From assembly GCA_934358955.1 (NCBI GenBank), contig CAKRLC010000020.1:1-33997 (forward strand): a DNA stretch of 33,997 nt. Direction: 5' to 3'. The position numbers were made by a program, and so were the translations under genes. Shown here one piece after another: positions 7,572 to 16,895 of this stretch. The notes under the pieces were generated by a model, which had not been told where the DNA came from, ran no database searches, and saw only the letters and a list, made by a program, of their open reading frames with translations. The stretch comes from an uncultured Roseburia sp. (lineage in GTDB: Bacteria > Bacillota > Clostridia > Lachnospirales > Lachnospiraceae). Every line of letters starts with the position of its first letter. Within the stretch, counting starts at the first letter, position 1.

Positions 7572-9734
7572 ATGAATAACCAGAGAATGTATCATTATAA
7601 TGAATATGAAAACGGAGGCGACCAGGGCTCTGGCAATAACCAGTTTGGCTATGGCGGCGGTGGTTATGGTTCCGGTAATAACGGAGATAACAGCGGTAAT
7701 GGTAATGGCGGAAATAATGGTAATAATGGAAATAACAATGGGAATAAGAACAATCGGAACAGTCAGATGATCATGGTATTTGTGCTTGTTTCCCTGTTCG
7801 CATTGTTTATCATGACGATGCTGATGAACCGTTATACAGCAATGGGAACTTCTGAGATCACGTATTCCGAATTTTTGCAGATGGTGGAAGATGGTAAGGT
7901 AGAGTCTGTAGAATTTGACTCTTATCAGATTAATATCACGCCGGTTTCTGAAAATAAGAATCCATATTTGCAGCAGGAGACATATTATTGTGGAAGATTA
8001 GATGATCCGGAGCTGCTTCCATTACTGAAAGAAAAAGGAATTACAATCTCCAGGGCAATTCCGGACAATACATCCACCTGGATTTACAATATTTTAAGTA
8101 TTGTGCTTCCGCTTGTACTCATCTGGGCTGTCATGGGCGTCCTCATGCGGAAAATGGGCGGCGGAGCCATGGGAGTTGGCAAGAGCAATGCCAAGGTTTA
8201 TGTAGAGAAGAGCACGGGAGTTACATTTAAAGATGTAGCAGGACAGGATGAAGCAAAAGAATCGTTACAGGAAGTCGTTGATTTCCTGCACAATCCGAAG
8301 AAGTACCGTGATATTGGCGCGAAGCTTCCGAAGGGAGCACTGTTAGTAGGACCTCCTGGTACCGGTAAGACATTACTTGCCAAGGCAGTTGCAGGAGAGG
8401 CAGGCGTACCGTTCTTTTCACTGGCAGGATCGGATTTTGTTGAGATGTTTGTTGGTGTCGGAGCTTCCAGGGTAAGGGATCTGTTCCGGGAAGCACAGAA
8501 ACAGGCACCATGTATTATTTTTATTGATGAGATCGATGCGATCGGTAAGAGCCGTGATTCCCGTTTTGGAGGCGGTAATGATGAGCGTGAACAGACGTTA
8601 AATCAGCTGCTTGCAGAGATGGATGGATTTGACACATCCAAGGGACTGTTGATTTTAGCAGCAACGAACCGTCCTGAGGTTTTGGATAAGGCGTTACTCC
8701 GTCCAGGACGTTTTGACCGGAGAATTATTGTGGATAAGCCGGACTTAAAGGGACGTCTGGAAACTTTGAAGGTACATTCCAAAGATGTTATGATGGATGA
8801 GACAGTCGATCTGGAAGCACTTGCACTGGCAACAGCTGGTCTTGTTGGTTCAGATCTTGCGAACATGATCAACGAAGCTGCGATCAATGCTGTAAAAAAA
8901 GGCAGAAAATATGTCAACCAGGCAGATCTTTTTGAAGCATTTGAGCTGGTAGCTGTCGGAGGAAAAGAGAAAAAAGACCGTGTTATGGGAGAAAAGGAAC
9001 GTAAAATTGTTTCTTACCATGAAGTAGGTCATGCTATCGTAACTGCTTTACAGAAGGATACGGAGCCGGTGCAGAAGATCACAATCGTTCCGAGAACGAT
9101 GGGAGCACTTGGATATACATTACAGACGCCGGAAGAGGAAAAATACCTGCAGACGAAGGAAGAACTTTTGGCAAGGATCACAACCTATATGGCAGGACGT
9201 GCAGCAGAAATGCTTGTATTTTCATCTGCAACAAGCGGTGCGGCAAATGATATTGAGAATGCAACTGCAATTGCAAGGGCTATGGTCACACAGTTTGGTA
9301 TGTCTGACCGATTTGGCATGATGTGCCTTGCTACGACAGAGAACCAGTATCTGGATAATCGTGCAGGACTGATCTGCGGAGAAGAGACGGCAGCACAGAT
9401 TGACGGGGAAGTACTTTCTATTATCAATAGCTGTTATAATGAGGCAACCCGTCTTCTGACCGAGAACAGGGAATGTCTTGACAGAATTTCAGAATACCTT
9501 TATGAGCATGAGACGATCACTGGCAAGGAATTTATGAAGATTTTCCGTGAGATCAAGGGAATTGAGGAACCGGAAGAAGAAAAAGGCAAGAAGAGCTTTA
9601 TGGAACAGGCGATGGAAGCTGAGCAAAACAGCGCACAGAGCCAGGCAGAAACAGAAGCCGGTTCAGTTGCCGATACCAGATTCGAAGCACCACAGACAGA
9701 AACAGAAAACAAAGCAGGCAATGACGGTGAATAA
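7572..9734 (+). CDS. ftsH: ATP-dependent zinc metalloprotease FtsH
   Basis: A 720-residue membrane-anchored AAA+ protease that unfolds and degrades membrane and some soluble proteins. In order: a Gly/Asn-rich, low-complexity cytoplasmic N-terminus (about 1-64), membrane helix 1 (about 66-86), an extracytoplasmic domain, membrane helix 2 (about 168-190), Walker A GPPGTGKT (260-267), Walker [12 protein letters not shown], the second region of homology (RPGRFDRR), and the zinc site HEVGH (483-487). The family usually has HEAGH, so Val replaces Ala here; the metal ligands remain. The acidic, Gln/Glu-rich tail is poorly conserved. An AAAGGA site lies just upstream of the ATG. uvrC follows after 5 bp, so the two are probably cotranscribed. 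Confidence 0.96.
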   Translation: MNNQRMYHYNEYENGGDQGSGNNQFGYGGGGYGSGNNGDNSGNGNGGNNGNNGNNNGNKNNRNSQMIMVFVLVSLFALFIMTMLMNRYTAMGTSEITYSEFLQMVEDGKVESVEFDSYQINITPVSENKNPYLQQETYYCGRLDDPELLPLLKEKGITISRAIPDNTSTWIYNILSIVLPLVLIWAVMGVLMRKMGGGAMGVGKSNAKVYVEKSTGVTFKDVAGQDEAKESLQEVVDFLHNPKKYRDIGAKLPKGALLVGPPGTGKTLLAKAVAGEAGVPFFSLAGSDFVEMFVGVGASRVRDLFREAQKQAPCIIFIDEIDAIGKSRDSRFGGGNDEREQTLNQLLAEMDGFDTSKGLLILAATNRPEVLDKALLRPGRFDRRIIVDKPDLKGRLETLKVHSKDVMMDETVDLEALALATAGLVGSDLANMINEAAINAVKKGRKYVNQADLFEAFELVAVGGKEKKDRVMGEKERKIVSYHEVGHAIVTALQKDTEPVQKITIVPRTMGALGYTLQTPEEEKYLQTKEELLARITTYMAGRAAEMLVFSSATSGAANDIENATAIARAMVTQFGMSDRFGMMCLATTENQYLDNRAGLICGEETAAQIDGEVLSIINSCYNEATRLLTENRECLDRISEYLYEHETITGKEFMKIFREIKGIEEPEEEKGKKSFMEQAMEAEQNSAQSQAETEAGSVADTRFEAPQTETENKAGNDGE

Positions 9735-9739
9735 AAATC

Positions 9740-11629
9740 ATGTTTGATATTGCAGAAGAATTAAAAAAACTCCCGGATCAGCCGGGAGTTTACATTATGC
9801 ATGACAGCCGGGATGCGATTATTTATATCGGAAAGGCGGTCAGTTTGAGAAAACGGGTGCACCAGTATTTTCAGGCAAGCCATGATGAAGGAATCAAGAA
9901 GGCACAGATGGTAAAACAGATTGCCAGATTTGAATATATCATCACGGATTCTGAGCTGGAGGCACTTGTTTTAGAATGTAACCTGATCAAGGAACATCGT
10001 CCGAAATATAATACGATGTTAAGGGATGATAAAACTTATCCGTATATCCGTGTGACGGTAGGGGAGGACTATCCGCGTGTCCTTTTTTCACGACAACAGA
10101 AAAAAGACCGATCGCGTTATTTTGGACCGTATACGAGTGCCGGTGCAGTCAAGGATACGATCGAGCTGCTGAATAAGCTATATCAGCTTCGGACATGCAA
10201 CAGAAATCTTCCGAGAGATATCGGGAAAGAAAGACCTTGTTTAAACTACCATATACATCAGTGCAATGCGCCTTGTCAGGGATATATTAGCAAAGAAGAA
10301 TACAGGGAGCGTGTAGATGCAGCAGTGGAGTTTTTGAATGGCAATTACGCTCCTATCTTAAAATCGTTGCAGGAGAAAATGCTGGCTGCATCAGAGGCCA
10401 TGGAGTTTGAAAAAGCGATCGAGTACCGCGAGCTTTTAAACAGTGTCCGGCAGATCGCACAGAAGCAGAAGATCACACATAATGATGGTGAAGATAAAGA
10501 TATCATTGCACTTGCAGCGGACGACAGGGACGCAGTTGTGCAGGTATTTTTTATCCGCGATGGAAAGCTGATCGGAAGAGATCATTTTTATATAAAAATC
10601 GGAAATGAAGACAGCAGATCACAGATCCTCACAACCTTTTTAAAACAGTTTTATTCCGGAACACCGTTTATTCCGCGTGAGGTCATGCTGCCGGAAGAAA
10701 TCGAGGATCATGAGATCCTGGCGGAATGGCTGAGCGAAAAACGCGGAGCAAAAGTCTGGATCCGTGTGCCGCAGAAGGGCATGAAAGAAAAATTAGTTGA
10801 GCTTGCAAGGAAAAATGCGGAACTTGTGCTTTCTCAGGACAGAGAGAAGATCAGACGGGAAGAAGGCAGGACGATCGGTGCGATGAAAGAGATCGGGGAA
10901 TGGCTTGGTATGGATGGTATACAGCGTGTGGAAGCTTATGATATTTCCAACATTAACGGATTTGAAACAGTCGGATCGATGGTGGTTTATGAAAAAGGAA
11001 AACCAAAACGCAGCGATTACCGGAAATTTAAGCTAAGGACAATCAGCGGACCGGACGATTACGCATCCATGCATGAGGTGTTGACGCGACGGTTTACGCA
11101 TGGCATGCGGGAGCAGGAAGAAATGCAGCAGAAGGAGCTTTCCGAAGAATATGGAAGCTTTACCCGCTTCCCGGATCTGATCATGATGGACGGTGGACGG
11201 GGACAGGTGAATATTTGTCTGAAGGTGCTCGAGGAGCTTCATTTAAGCATTCCGGTCTGTGGTATGGTAAAGGATGATAATCACAGGACCCGTGGGCTAT
11301 ACTATAATAATCTGGAGATTCCGATCGACAGAAACAGTGAAGGGTTTAAACTGATCACGAGGATCCAGGACGAAGCCCATCGTTTTGCAATTGAATATCA
11401 CAGATCGCTCCGCAGTAAAGAACAGGTACATTCTGTGTTAGATGATATTCCGGGAATTGGTCCGGCAAGGAGAAAAGCACTGATGAAAAAATACCAGTCC
11501 CTGGTTGCAATCCAGGAAGCAACCGTACAGGAGCTTGCAGATACCGAAAGCATGAACGAGAAGGCTGCAGAGGCTGTGTATGACTTTTTCCATAGTGAAA
11601 AGGACGCAGGAAAAGAGCAGGGAGTTTAG
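9740..11629 (+). CDS. uvrC: UvrABC excinuclease subunit C
   Basis: A 629-residue nuclease that makes both incisions in nucleotide excision repair after UvrAB locate the lesion. The N-terminal GIY-YIG domain (PGVYIM followed by IIYIGKA) makes the 3' cut. A central UvrBC-type motif near residues 205-240 binds UvrB. The C-terminal RNase H-like domain (5' cut) includes DGGRGQVN, and a helix-hairpin-helix pair ([13 protein letters not shown]) ends the protein. Length is typical. It starts 5 bp after ftsH with no clear Shine-Dalgarno site, suggesting coupled translation. A strong 10-bp hairpin lies within its first 20 codons. Confidence 0.96.
   Translation: MFDIAEELKKLPDQPGVYIMHDSRDAIIYIGKAVSLRKRVHQYFQASHDEGIKKAQMVKQIARFEYIITDSELEALVLECNLIKEHRPKYNTMLRDDKTYPYIRVTVGEDYPRVLFSRQQKKDRSRYFGPYTSAGAVKDTIELLNKLYQLRTCNRNLPRDIGKERPCLNYHIHQCNAPCQGYISKEEYRERVDAAVEFLNGNYAPILKSLQEKMLAASEAMEFEKAIEYRELLNSVRQIAQKQKITHNDGEDKDIIALAADDRDAVVQVFFIRDGKLIGRDHFYIKIGNEDSRSQILTTFLKQFYSGTPFIPREVMLPEEIEDHEILAEWLSEKRGAKVWIRVPQKGMKEKLVELARKNAELVLSQDREKIRREEGRTIGAMKEIGEWLGMDGIQRVEAYDISNINGFETVGSMVVYEKGKPKRSDYRKFKLRTISGPDDYASMHEVLTRRFTHGMREQEEMQQKELSEEYGSFTRFPDLIMMDGGRGQVNICLKVLEELHLSIPVCGMVKDDNHRTRGLYYNNLEIPIDRNSEGFKLITRIQDEAHRFAIEYHRSLRSKEQVHSVLDDIPGIGPARRKALMKKYQSLVAIQEATVQELADTESMNEKAAEAVYDFFHSEKDAGKEQGV
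9767..9791 (+). other. Terminator-like hairpin inside the uvrC 5' coding region
   Basis: AAACTCCCGG (9767-9776), a 5-nt loop and CCGGGAGTTT (9782-9791) form a perfect 10-bp GC-rich stem, preceded by an A-run and followed by only a short T stretch. It sits in codons 10-18 of uvrC, coding for the conserved LPDQPGVY segment. It could reduce read-through or translation of uvrC relative to ftsH; this is inference, and the codons may explain it. Confidence 0.5.
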
Positions 11630-11658
11630 TTGAAGAATAGGCGTTTCTGTGCTATATT
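11630..11658 (+). promoter_or_regulatory. Promoter of the hprK gene block
   Basis: -35 TTGAAG (11630-11635), 17-nt spacer, -10 TATATT (11653-11658). The -35 overlaps the end of uvrC. The leader of about 80 nt contains a small TTTCC/GGAAA hairpin with a GAAA tetraloop (11670-11683). Confidence 0.65.
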
Positions 11659-11744
11659 TATGACGAGGGTTTCCGAAAGGAAAAACGAGATTCCGACACG
11701 CAAAAAAATGAGTGATCGAACCCCAATGTAAAGGAGAAAAAGGT

Positions 11745-12695
11745 ATGAATACAGCCAATGGTGTAAGTGTAAATAAGGTATCACAGTTAATGGATTTATA
11801 CAACTTTTTACCGGATATGGAATTAAAGGGACACCGCATTATGGTCAGTGATGTGAATCGTCCAGCATTGCAGTTAAGTGGATTTTTTGAACATTTCGAA
11901 CAGTCAAGAATCCAGATTATCGGAACCGTAGAATATTCGTATCTGCAGCGTCTGGATACGGAGAAAAAAGAAAAGATTTTCAGGGAATTCATGGCATATA
12001 ATATTCCTTGTATTATTTTTTGCAGAGACTTAAAGCCGGATGATGATTTCTTACGCATTGCGATGGAGAGCAATGTTCCGGTTCTTGGAACGAAGCGCAG
12101 CACATCACAGTTTATGGCTGAACTGATCTTCTGCCTGAGTGAACAGCTTGCACCTTGTATTTCAATTCATGGAGTACTGGTAGACGTTTACGGCGAGGGA
12201 CTTCTGATCATGGGAGAAAGCGGTATCGGAAAGAGCGAAGCGGCACTGGAGCTGGTCCGCAGAGGGCATCGTCTTGTTACTGATGATGTGGTTGAGATCC
12301 GCAAGATCAATGAGCATACACTGGTCGGTACTTCACCGGATATTACACGTTATTTCATTGAGCTGAGAGGCATCGGCATTATCGATGTAAAAGCACTTTA
12401 CGGTGTAGAGTGTGTAAAAGAAAAACAACAGATCGATCTGGTAATTAAGCTGGAAGACTGGAAGAAGGATAATGAGTATGACCGTCTTGGTCTGGAAGAA
12501 GAATACACGGAATTCCTTGGAAATAAGGTTGCGTGTCATTCACTCCCAATCCGTCCGGGACGTAATCTTGCAGTGATCTGTGAAACAGCGGCCGTAAACC
12601 ACAGACAGAAAAAGATGGGCTATAATGCTGCCCAGGAATTATATCGCCGCGTGCAGGCGAACATTACAAAAGGCCGCAGCGAGGATGACGAATAA
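11745..12695 (+). CDS. hprK: HPr kinase/phosphorylase
   Basis: A 316-residue bifunctional enzyme that phosphorylates and dephosphorylates HPr at its regulatory serine, the switch for CcpA-dependent carbon catabolite control in Bacillota. The P-loop GESGIGKS is at 157-164, the position expected for the family, and is followed by the HPrK signature region ELRGIGIIDVKALYG. The N-terminal half is the usual MurE/MurF-like domain. The start at 11745 is chosen because AAGGAG (11731-11736) lies 8 nt upstream; a longer in-frame version from 11712 would place that site inside the gene. The M18 peptidase follows after 14 nt. Confidence 0.95.
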   Translation: MNTANGVSVNKVSQLMDLYNFLPDMELKGHRIMVSDVNRPALQLSGFFEHFEQSRIQIIGTVEYSYLQRLDTEKKEKIFREFMAYNIPCIIFCRDLKPDDDFLRIAMESNVPVLGTKRSTSQFMAELIFCLSEQLAPCISIHGVLVDVYGEGLLIMGESGIGKSEAALELVRRGHRLVTDDVVEIRKINEHTLVGTSPDITRYFIELRGIGIIDVKALYGVECVKEKQQIDLVIKLEDWKKDNEYDRLGLEEEYTEFLGNKVACHSLPIRPGRNLAVICETAAVNHRQKKMGYNAAQELYRRVQANITKGRSEDDE

Positions 12696-12709
12696 AGGAG
12701 AACAGGAAA

Positions 12710-14101
12710 ATGGAAAACAAAAATGCATGGGTAAAATACCCACAGGGAAGTAAAAGGGAAGAAGTATTTTGCTTTGCAGAAGGCTACCGTAATTTTATTT
12801 CAGAGTGCAAGACAGAGCGCGAGTGCGTCAGCGCATTTGAGGAGAAAGCAAAAGCAGCAGGCTTTGTGAATCTTGCAGAAGTGATCGCAGCAGGAACTTC
12901 ATTAAAAGCAGGCGATAAAGTATATGCAAACAATATGGGCAAGGGAATGGCTTTATTTGTAATCGGAAAAGAAAGCCTGGAAAAAGGAATGAACATTCTT
13001 GGTGCACATATTGATTCCCCAAGATTAGATTTAAAACAGGATCCATTATATGAGGATACTGATTTTGCTATGTTAGATACGCACTATTATGGTGGTATCA
13101 AGAAATACCAGTGGGTAACGCTTCCACTTGCATTACACGGTGTGATCGCCAAAAAAGACGGAACCGTTGTAAAAGTTAATATCGGTGACAAACCGGGTGA
13201 TCCTGTATTTGGTGTCAGCGATCTTCTGATCCATCTGTCAGCAGATCAGATGTCAAAAAAGGCATCAGAGGTGATCGAAGGAGAAAATCTTGATCTTTTG
13301 ATCGGCAGTATTCCGATGGAGACTGAGGATGAGAAAGTAAAAGAAAAAGTAAAAGCAAATATCATGAATCTTCTTACAGCAGAATATGGTATTGAAGAAC
13401 AAGATTTCCTGTCAGCAGAAATTGAAGTAGTACCGGCAGGAGAAGCCAGAGATTACGGTCTTGACCGCAGCATGATCATGGGATACGGACATGATGACAG
13501 AGTATGTGCATACCCATCCTTCGAGGCTATTTTAAAATCAGAACAGCCTGAGAAGACAAGCGTATGCCTGTTAGTTGACAAAGAAGAGATCGGAAGTGTC
13601 GGTGCATCCGGAATGGAATCCAGATTCTTTGAAAATACAGTTGCAGAAGTGATGAATGCAGCAGAAGAGTATTCTGAACTGAAATTAAGAAGAGCGCTGG
13701 CTAATTCCAAAGTACTTTCCTCAGATGTGTCAGCAGCATTTGATCCGAATTTCCCAGGTGTTATGACAAAACGTAATACAGCATACTTCGGAAAAGGACT
13801 GGTATTTAACAAATATACCGGAGCAAGAGGAAAATCAGGTTCTAATGATGCAAACGCAGAATATGTTGGAAATTTACGAAAGATCATGGATGGAAATGAA
13901 GTATCCTTCCAGACAGCAGAGCTTGGTAAAGTAGACCAGGGAGGCGGTGGAACAATCGCTTACATCCTTGCAAACTATGGAATGAATGTTATTGACAGTG
14001 GTGTTCCGGTATTAAATATGCATGCACCATGGGAGATCATCAGCAAAGTGGATCTGTATGAAGCATATAGAGGCTACATTGCATTTTTAAAGGAAGCTTA
14101 G
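12710..14101 (+). CDS. M18 family aminopeptidase
   Basis: A 463-residue dinuclear zinc aminopeptidase of the M18 (aminopeptidase I / aspartyl aminopeptidase) family, which removes N-terminal residues from peptides in the cytoplasm. Recognisable metal and catalytic motifs are GAHIDSPRLD, DKEEIGSVGASG (catalytic Glu pair), GYGHDDRVCAY and the C-terminal NMHAPWEI. It begins 14 nt after hprK with an AAGGAG-type site and ends 8 nt before murB, so it lies within the hprK-to-whiA transcript. Its link to wall synthesis or carbon control is positional only. Substrate preference (acidic or hydrophobic) cannot be read from the sequence. Confidence 0.93.
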   Translation: MENKNAWVKYPQGSKREEVFCFAEGYRNFISECKTERECVSAFEEKAKAAGFVNLAEVIAAGTSLKAGDKVYANNMGKGMALFVIGKESLEKGMNILGAHIDSPRLDLKQDPLYEDTDFAMLDTHYYGGIKKYQWVTLPLALHGVIAKKDGTVVKVNIGDKPGDPVFGVSDLLIHLSADQMSKKASEVIEGENLDLLIGSIPMETEDEKVKEKVKANIMNLLTAEYGIEEQDFLSAEIEVVPAGEARDYGLDRSMIMGYGHDDRVCAYPSFEAILKSEQPEKTSVCLLVDKEEIGSVGASGMESRFFENTVAEVMNAAEEYSELKLRRALANSKVLSSDVSAAFDPNFPGVMTKRNTAYFGKGLVFNKYTGARGKSGSNDANAEYVGNLRKIMDGNEVSFQTAELGKVDQGGGGTIAYILANYGMNVIDSGVPVLNMHAPWEIISKVDLYEAYRGYIAFLKEA

Positions 14102-14109
14102 GATAACAC

Positions 14110-15018
14110 ATGAAAGAATCATTTTTGACACAACTGGAACGTATAACAGACAGTACCTGCATTCATGTGCAGGAGCCGATGAGCAGACATACAACATTTC
14201 GTGTGGGAGGACCGGCCGATGTGCTGGTCACACCGGACAGAGGCAGTATTGCTGCAATTATTAAGCTGTGCCGCAGTGAGAATGTTCCATATACACTGAT
14301 CGGAAACGGAAGCAACCTTCTTGTTTCCGACAAAGGTGTACGTGGCGTCGTGATCGAGATGGGAGAGCATGCCGGAGAGATTAGGGTGACACAGAATGAG
14401 ATCACTGCACAGGCAGGAGCACTGCTTTCAAAGATTGCCAATACTGCGGCAAAGGAAGGCCTTACAGGCATGGAATTTGCGGCAGGCATTCCGGGAAGCC
14501 TTGGTGGAGCTGTTGTTATGAACGCAGGCGCCTATGGCGGCGAGATGAAAGACATTCTTGTAAGTGCGGTTGTGCTGGATGAGAATGGAGAAGAGAAAAC
14601 ACTGTCTGCAGATGAGCTTGAGCTTCGCTACCGGCATAGCTGTATTTCAGAAAAACACTATATTGTACTGGAAGCAACGATACGGCTTTTGCCAGGAGAC
14701 GAACAGGAAATCCGTCTTAAAATGAAGGAATTAAGTGAACAGCGGCAGGAAAAACAGCCATTGCAGTATCCGAGTGCCGGAAGTACATTCAAAAGACCGG
14801 AAGGATATTTCGCCGGAAAGCTGATCATGGATGCCGGATTGCGTGGATACACCGTGGGCGGTGCACAGGTTTCGGAAAAGCACTGTGGCTTTGTCATTAA
14901 CAAAGGCGATGCAACGGCTGAGGATATTTGCAGACTGATGCAGGACGTGTCGGAGAAGGTACAGGAACAGTTTGGTGTAGTACTGGAGCCGGAAGTAAAA
15001 CAAATTGGTGAATTCTAA
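14110..15018 (+). CDS. murB: UDP-N-acetylenolpyruvoylglucosamine reductase
   Basis: A 302-residue FAD- and NADPH-dependent reductase that completes UDP-MurNAc synthesis. The FAD-binding segment includes HTTFRVGGPADVL near the N-terminus and GNGSNLLVSD. The catalytic serine is Ser225 in AGSTFKRPEG, and the catalytic glutamate is in the terminal EPEVK motif (Glu295). Size fits the shorter, Bacillus-type MurB. Only a weak AGGATA site precedes the ATG, 8 nt after the peptidase stop, suggesting coupled translation. rapZ follows after 74 bp that contain a large hairpin. Confidence 0.95.
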   Translation: MKESFLTQLERITDSTCIHVQEPMSRHTTFRVGGPADVLVTPDRGSIAAIIKLCRSENVPYTLIGNGSNLLVSDKGVRGVVIEMGEHAGEIRVTQNEITAQAGALLSKIANTAAKEGLTGMEFAAGIPGSLGGAVVMNAGAYGGEMKDILVSAVVLDENGEEKTLSADELELRYRHSCISEKHYIVLEATIRLLPGDEQEIRLKMKELSEQRQEKQPLQYPSAGSTFKRPEGYFAGKLIMDAGLRGYTVGGAQVSEKHCGFVINKGDATAEDICRLMQDVSEKVQEQFGVVLEPEVKQIGEF

Positions 15019-15020
15019 TG

Positions 15021-15063
15021 TCTGCCAGTGAGCGCATGCAGTAATGCATGCGCCACCAGCAGA
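15021..15063 (+). other. Extended hairpin between murB and rapZ
   Basis: GCGCATGCA (15032-15040) and TGCATGCGC (15045-15053) form a perfect 9-bp stem capped by a GTAA (GNRA-type) tetraloop. It extends outward through a bulged A31, three pairs (GTG/CAC), a 2x2 mismatch and five more pairs (TCTGC/GCAGA). No T-run follows, so it is not a classical terminator. It lies 30 nt before the rapZ start. Confidence 0.65.
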
Positions 15064-15092
15064 ACAAACACATAAGGAAGGTGTGAACGCTT

Positions 15093-15971
15093 ATGAAATT
15101 CGTAATATTAACAGGAATGTCCGGGGCAGGAAAAAGTACAGCGTTGAAAATGATGGAAGATATCGGATTTTATTGTGTTGATAATCTTCCTATTCCTTTG
15201 CTTGAAAAATTTGTAGAGTTATCGGATTTACAGCAAAATGCCGAGCTGCAGAAGGTAGCAGTTGGAATTGATATCCGAAGCGGACAGACGTTAGATGAAC
15301 TGAGGGATATTTTAGACAGGATCAAAGCAAATGGGGGCTCTTATGACATTTTATTCCTTGATGCGGAAGATTCTGTTCTTGTGAAAAGATACAAAGAGAC
15401 ACGAAGAAGTCATCCTCTTGCAGGAGATGAGCGTGTTGACAAGGGTATTGAAAAAGAAAGAGAGCGGCTTGCCTTTTTAAAGGAAAGAGCCAGTTACATT
15501 ATAGATACAAGCCAGCTTCTGACAAGGGAGTTAAAGGCGGAGATTGAGAAGATTTTTGTACAGAATCAGGATTATAAGAATCTTTTTATTACGATACTTT
15601 CATTTGGCTTTAAATATGGAATACCGGCAGATTCAGATCTGGTATTTGACGTCCGTTTTCTGCCAAATCCTTATTATGTAGAAGGATTGCGGGCAAAAAC
15701 AGGAAATGATAAGGAAATACAGGATTATGTGCTGCAGTTTAAGGAAGCACATGAGTTTTTAGATAAATTAGAAGATATGCTTAATTTTCTGATCCCGAAT
15801 TATATTGCGGAAGGAAAAAACCAGCTCGTGATTTCCATTGGGTGTACAGGAGGAAAACACCGTTCCGTTACACTTGCAAATCAGATTTACAAGAGGCTGG
15901 CAACGCGTACGGAATACGGGATTAAAATTGAGCACAGAGATATTGGTAAGGATGCACTGAGAGGAAAATAA
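15093..15971 (+). CDS. rapZ: RapZ (YvcJ) nucleotide-binding protein
   Basis: A 292-residue P-loop protein. The N-terminal kinase-like domain starts with GMSGAGKS (8-15). The C-terminal domain contains IGCTGGKHRSV, the loop linked to small-RNA and metabolite binding in E. coli RapZ. In Enterobacteria RapZ senses glucosamine-6-phosphate and presents a small RNA to RNase E; in Bacillota the homologue YvcJ is less understood. The start has an AAGGAAGG site about 12 nt upstream. whiA starts 4 nt downstream. The yvcK gene often found between these two is absent. Confidence 0.93.
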   Translation: MKFVILTGMSGAGKSTALKMMEDIGFYCVDNLPIPLLEKFVELSDLQQNAELQKVAVGIDIRSGQTLDELRDILDRIKANGGSYDILFLDAEDSVLVKRYKETRRSHPLAGDERVDKGIEKERERLAFLKERASYIIDTSQLLTRELKAEIEKIFVQNQDYKNLFITILSFGFKYGIPADSDLVFDVRFLPNPYYVEGLRAKTGNDKEIQDYVLQFKEAHEFLDKLEDMLNFLIPNYIAEGKNQLVISIGCTGGKHRSVTLANQIYKRLATRTEYGIKIEHRDIGKDALRGK

Positions 15972-15975
15972 AAGA

Positions 15976-16851
15976 ATGTCATTTTCAAGTGAAGTAAAAG
16001 AAGAACTTTCAAAACATCTTGGAAAAAGCCGCCATTGTCAGATCGCAGAGCTTGCAGCACTGCTTGTATTTGACGGAAAAGTGGAAGCGTCCGGATGTGA
16101 TATTTTTCTTGATTCGGAAAATGAATTGGTCAATAAAAAATATACACTTTTATTAAACCATTTATTACATATAGAGGAAACACCACAAAAGGCACATCAG
16201 AAGATTTATGAGATTGTGAAGATGTGGGATGAAAAAAAACAACAGCCACTGATTTTAGAGACAGTGAATGGAATGCTGTTACAGCAAAGCTGCTGCAAGA
16301 GAGCTTATATACGAGGAGCTTTTTTAGCAGGGGGATCGATCAGCAATCCTAATAAGGCATATCATTTTGAAATTGTATGCAGAACGATCGAACAGGCAGA
16401 GCAGCTTCGGGATGTGATCAACAGCTTTGAGATGGACGCAAAGATCGTCGAGCGGAAAAGACATTACGTGGTCTATTTGAAGGAAGGCGCGCAGATCGTG
16501 GATATCCTGAATGTGATGGAAGCACATGTAGCGCTGATGAACCTGGAGAATGTCAGAATTTTAAAAGAGATGCGGAACTCAGTGAACCGTAAGGTAAACT
16601 GCGAGACCGCTAATATCAGTAAAACAGTGACTGCTGCCGTGAAGCAGCTGGAGGATATTACTTTTATCAAGGAAACTTCAGGACTGGAGAGCCTGCCGGA
16701 AGCTTTAAAAGAAATAGCACTTCTTCGGCTGGAGTACCCGGAAGCCCCGTTAAAGGAGCTTGGAACTTATCTGGATCCACCGGTAGGAAAATCCGGAGTG
16801 AATCATCGGTTACGAAAAATCAGTCAGATTGCAGAAGAAATGCGGAACTGA
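15976..16851 (+). CDS. whiA: WhiA family DNA-binding protein
   Basis: A 291-residue protein with the WhiA layout: an N-terminal homing-endonuclease-like (LAGLIDADG-type) domain containing GAFLAGGSISNPNKAYHFEI, and a C-terminal helix-turn-helix with LKELGTYLDPPVGKSGVNHR. In actinobacteria WhiA controls sporulation; in Bacillus it affects cell division and chromosome segregation. The endonuclease active-site residues are usually lost in this family. It follows rapZ after 4 bp with an AGGAAA site, and a lipid-kinase-like gene follows after 44 bp. HPr, often next after whiA in Clostridia, is not here. Confidence 0.93.
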   Translation: MSFSSEVKEELSKHLGKSRHCQIAELAALLVFDGKVEASGCDIFLDSENELVNKKYTLLLNHLLHIEETPQKAHQKIYEIVKMWDEKKQQPLILETVNGMLLQQSCCKRAYIRGAFLAGGSISNPNKAYHFEIVCRTIEQAEQLRDVINSFEMDAKIVERKRHYVVYLKEGAQIVDILNVMEAHVALMNLENVRILKEMRNSVNRKVNCETANISKTVTAAVKQLEDITFIKETSGLESLPEALKEIALLRLEYPEAPLKELGTYLDPPVGKSGVNHRLRKISQIAEEMRN

Positions 16852-16895
16852 CAGGAAGTATAAGCAAAAAGATTGAAAAGAGGATTAACGAGAGT

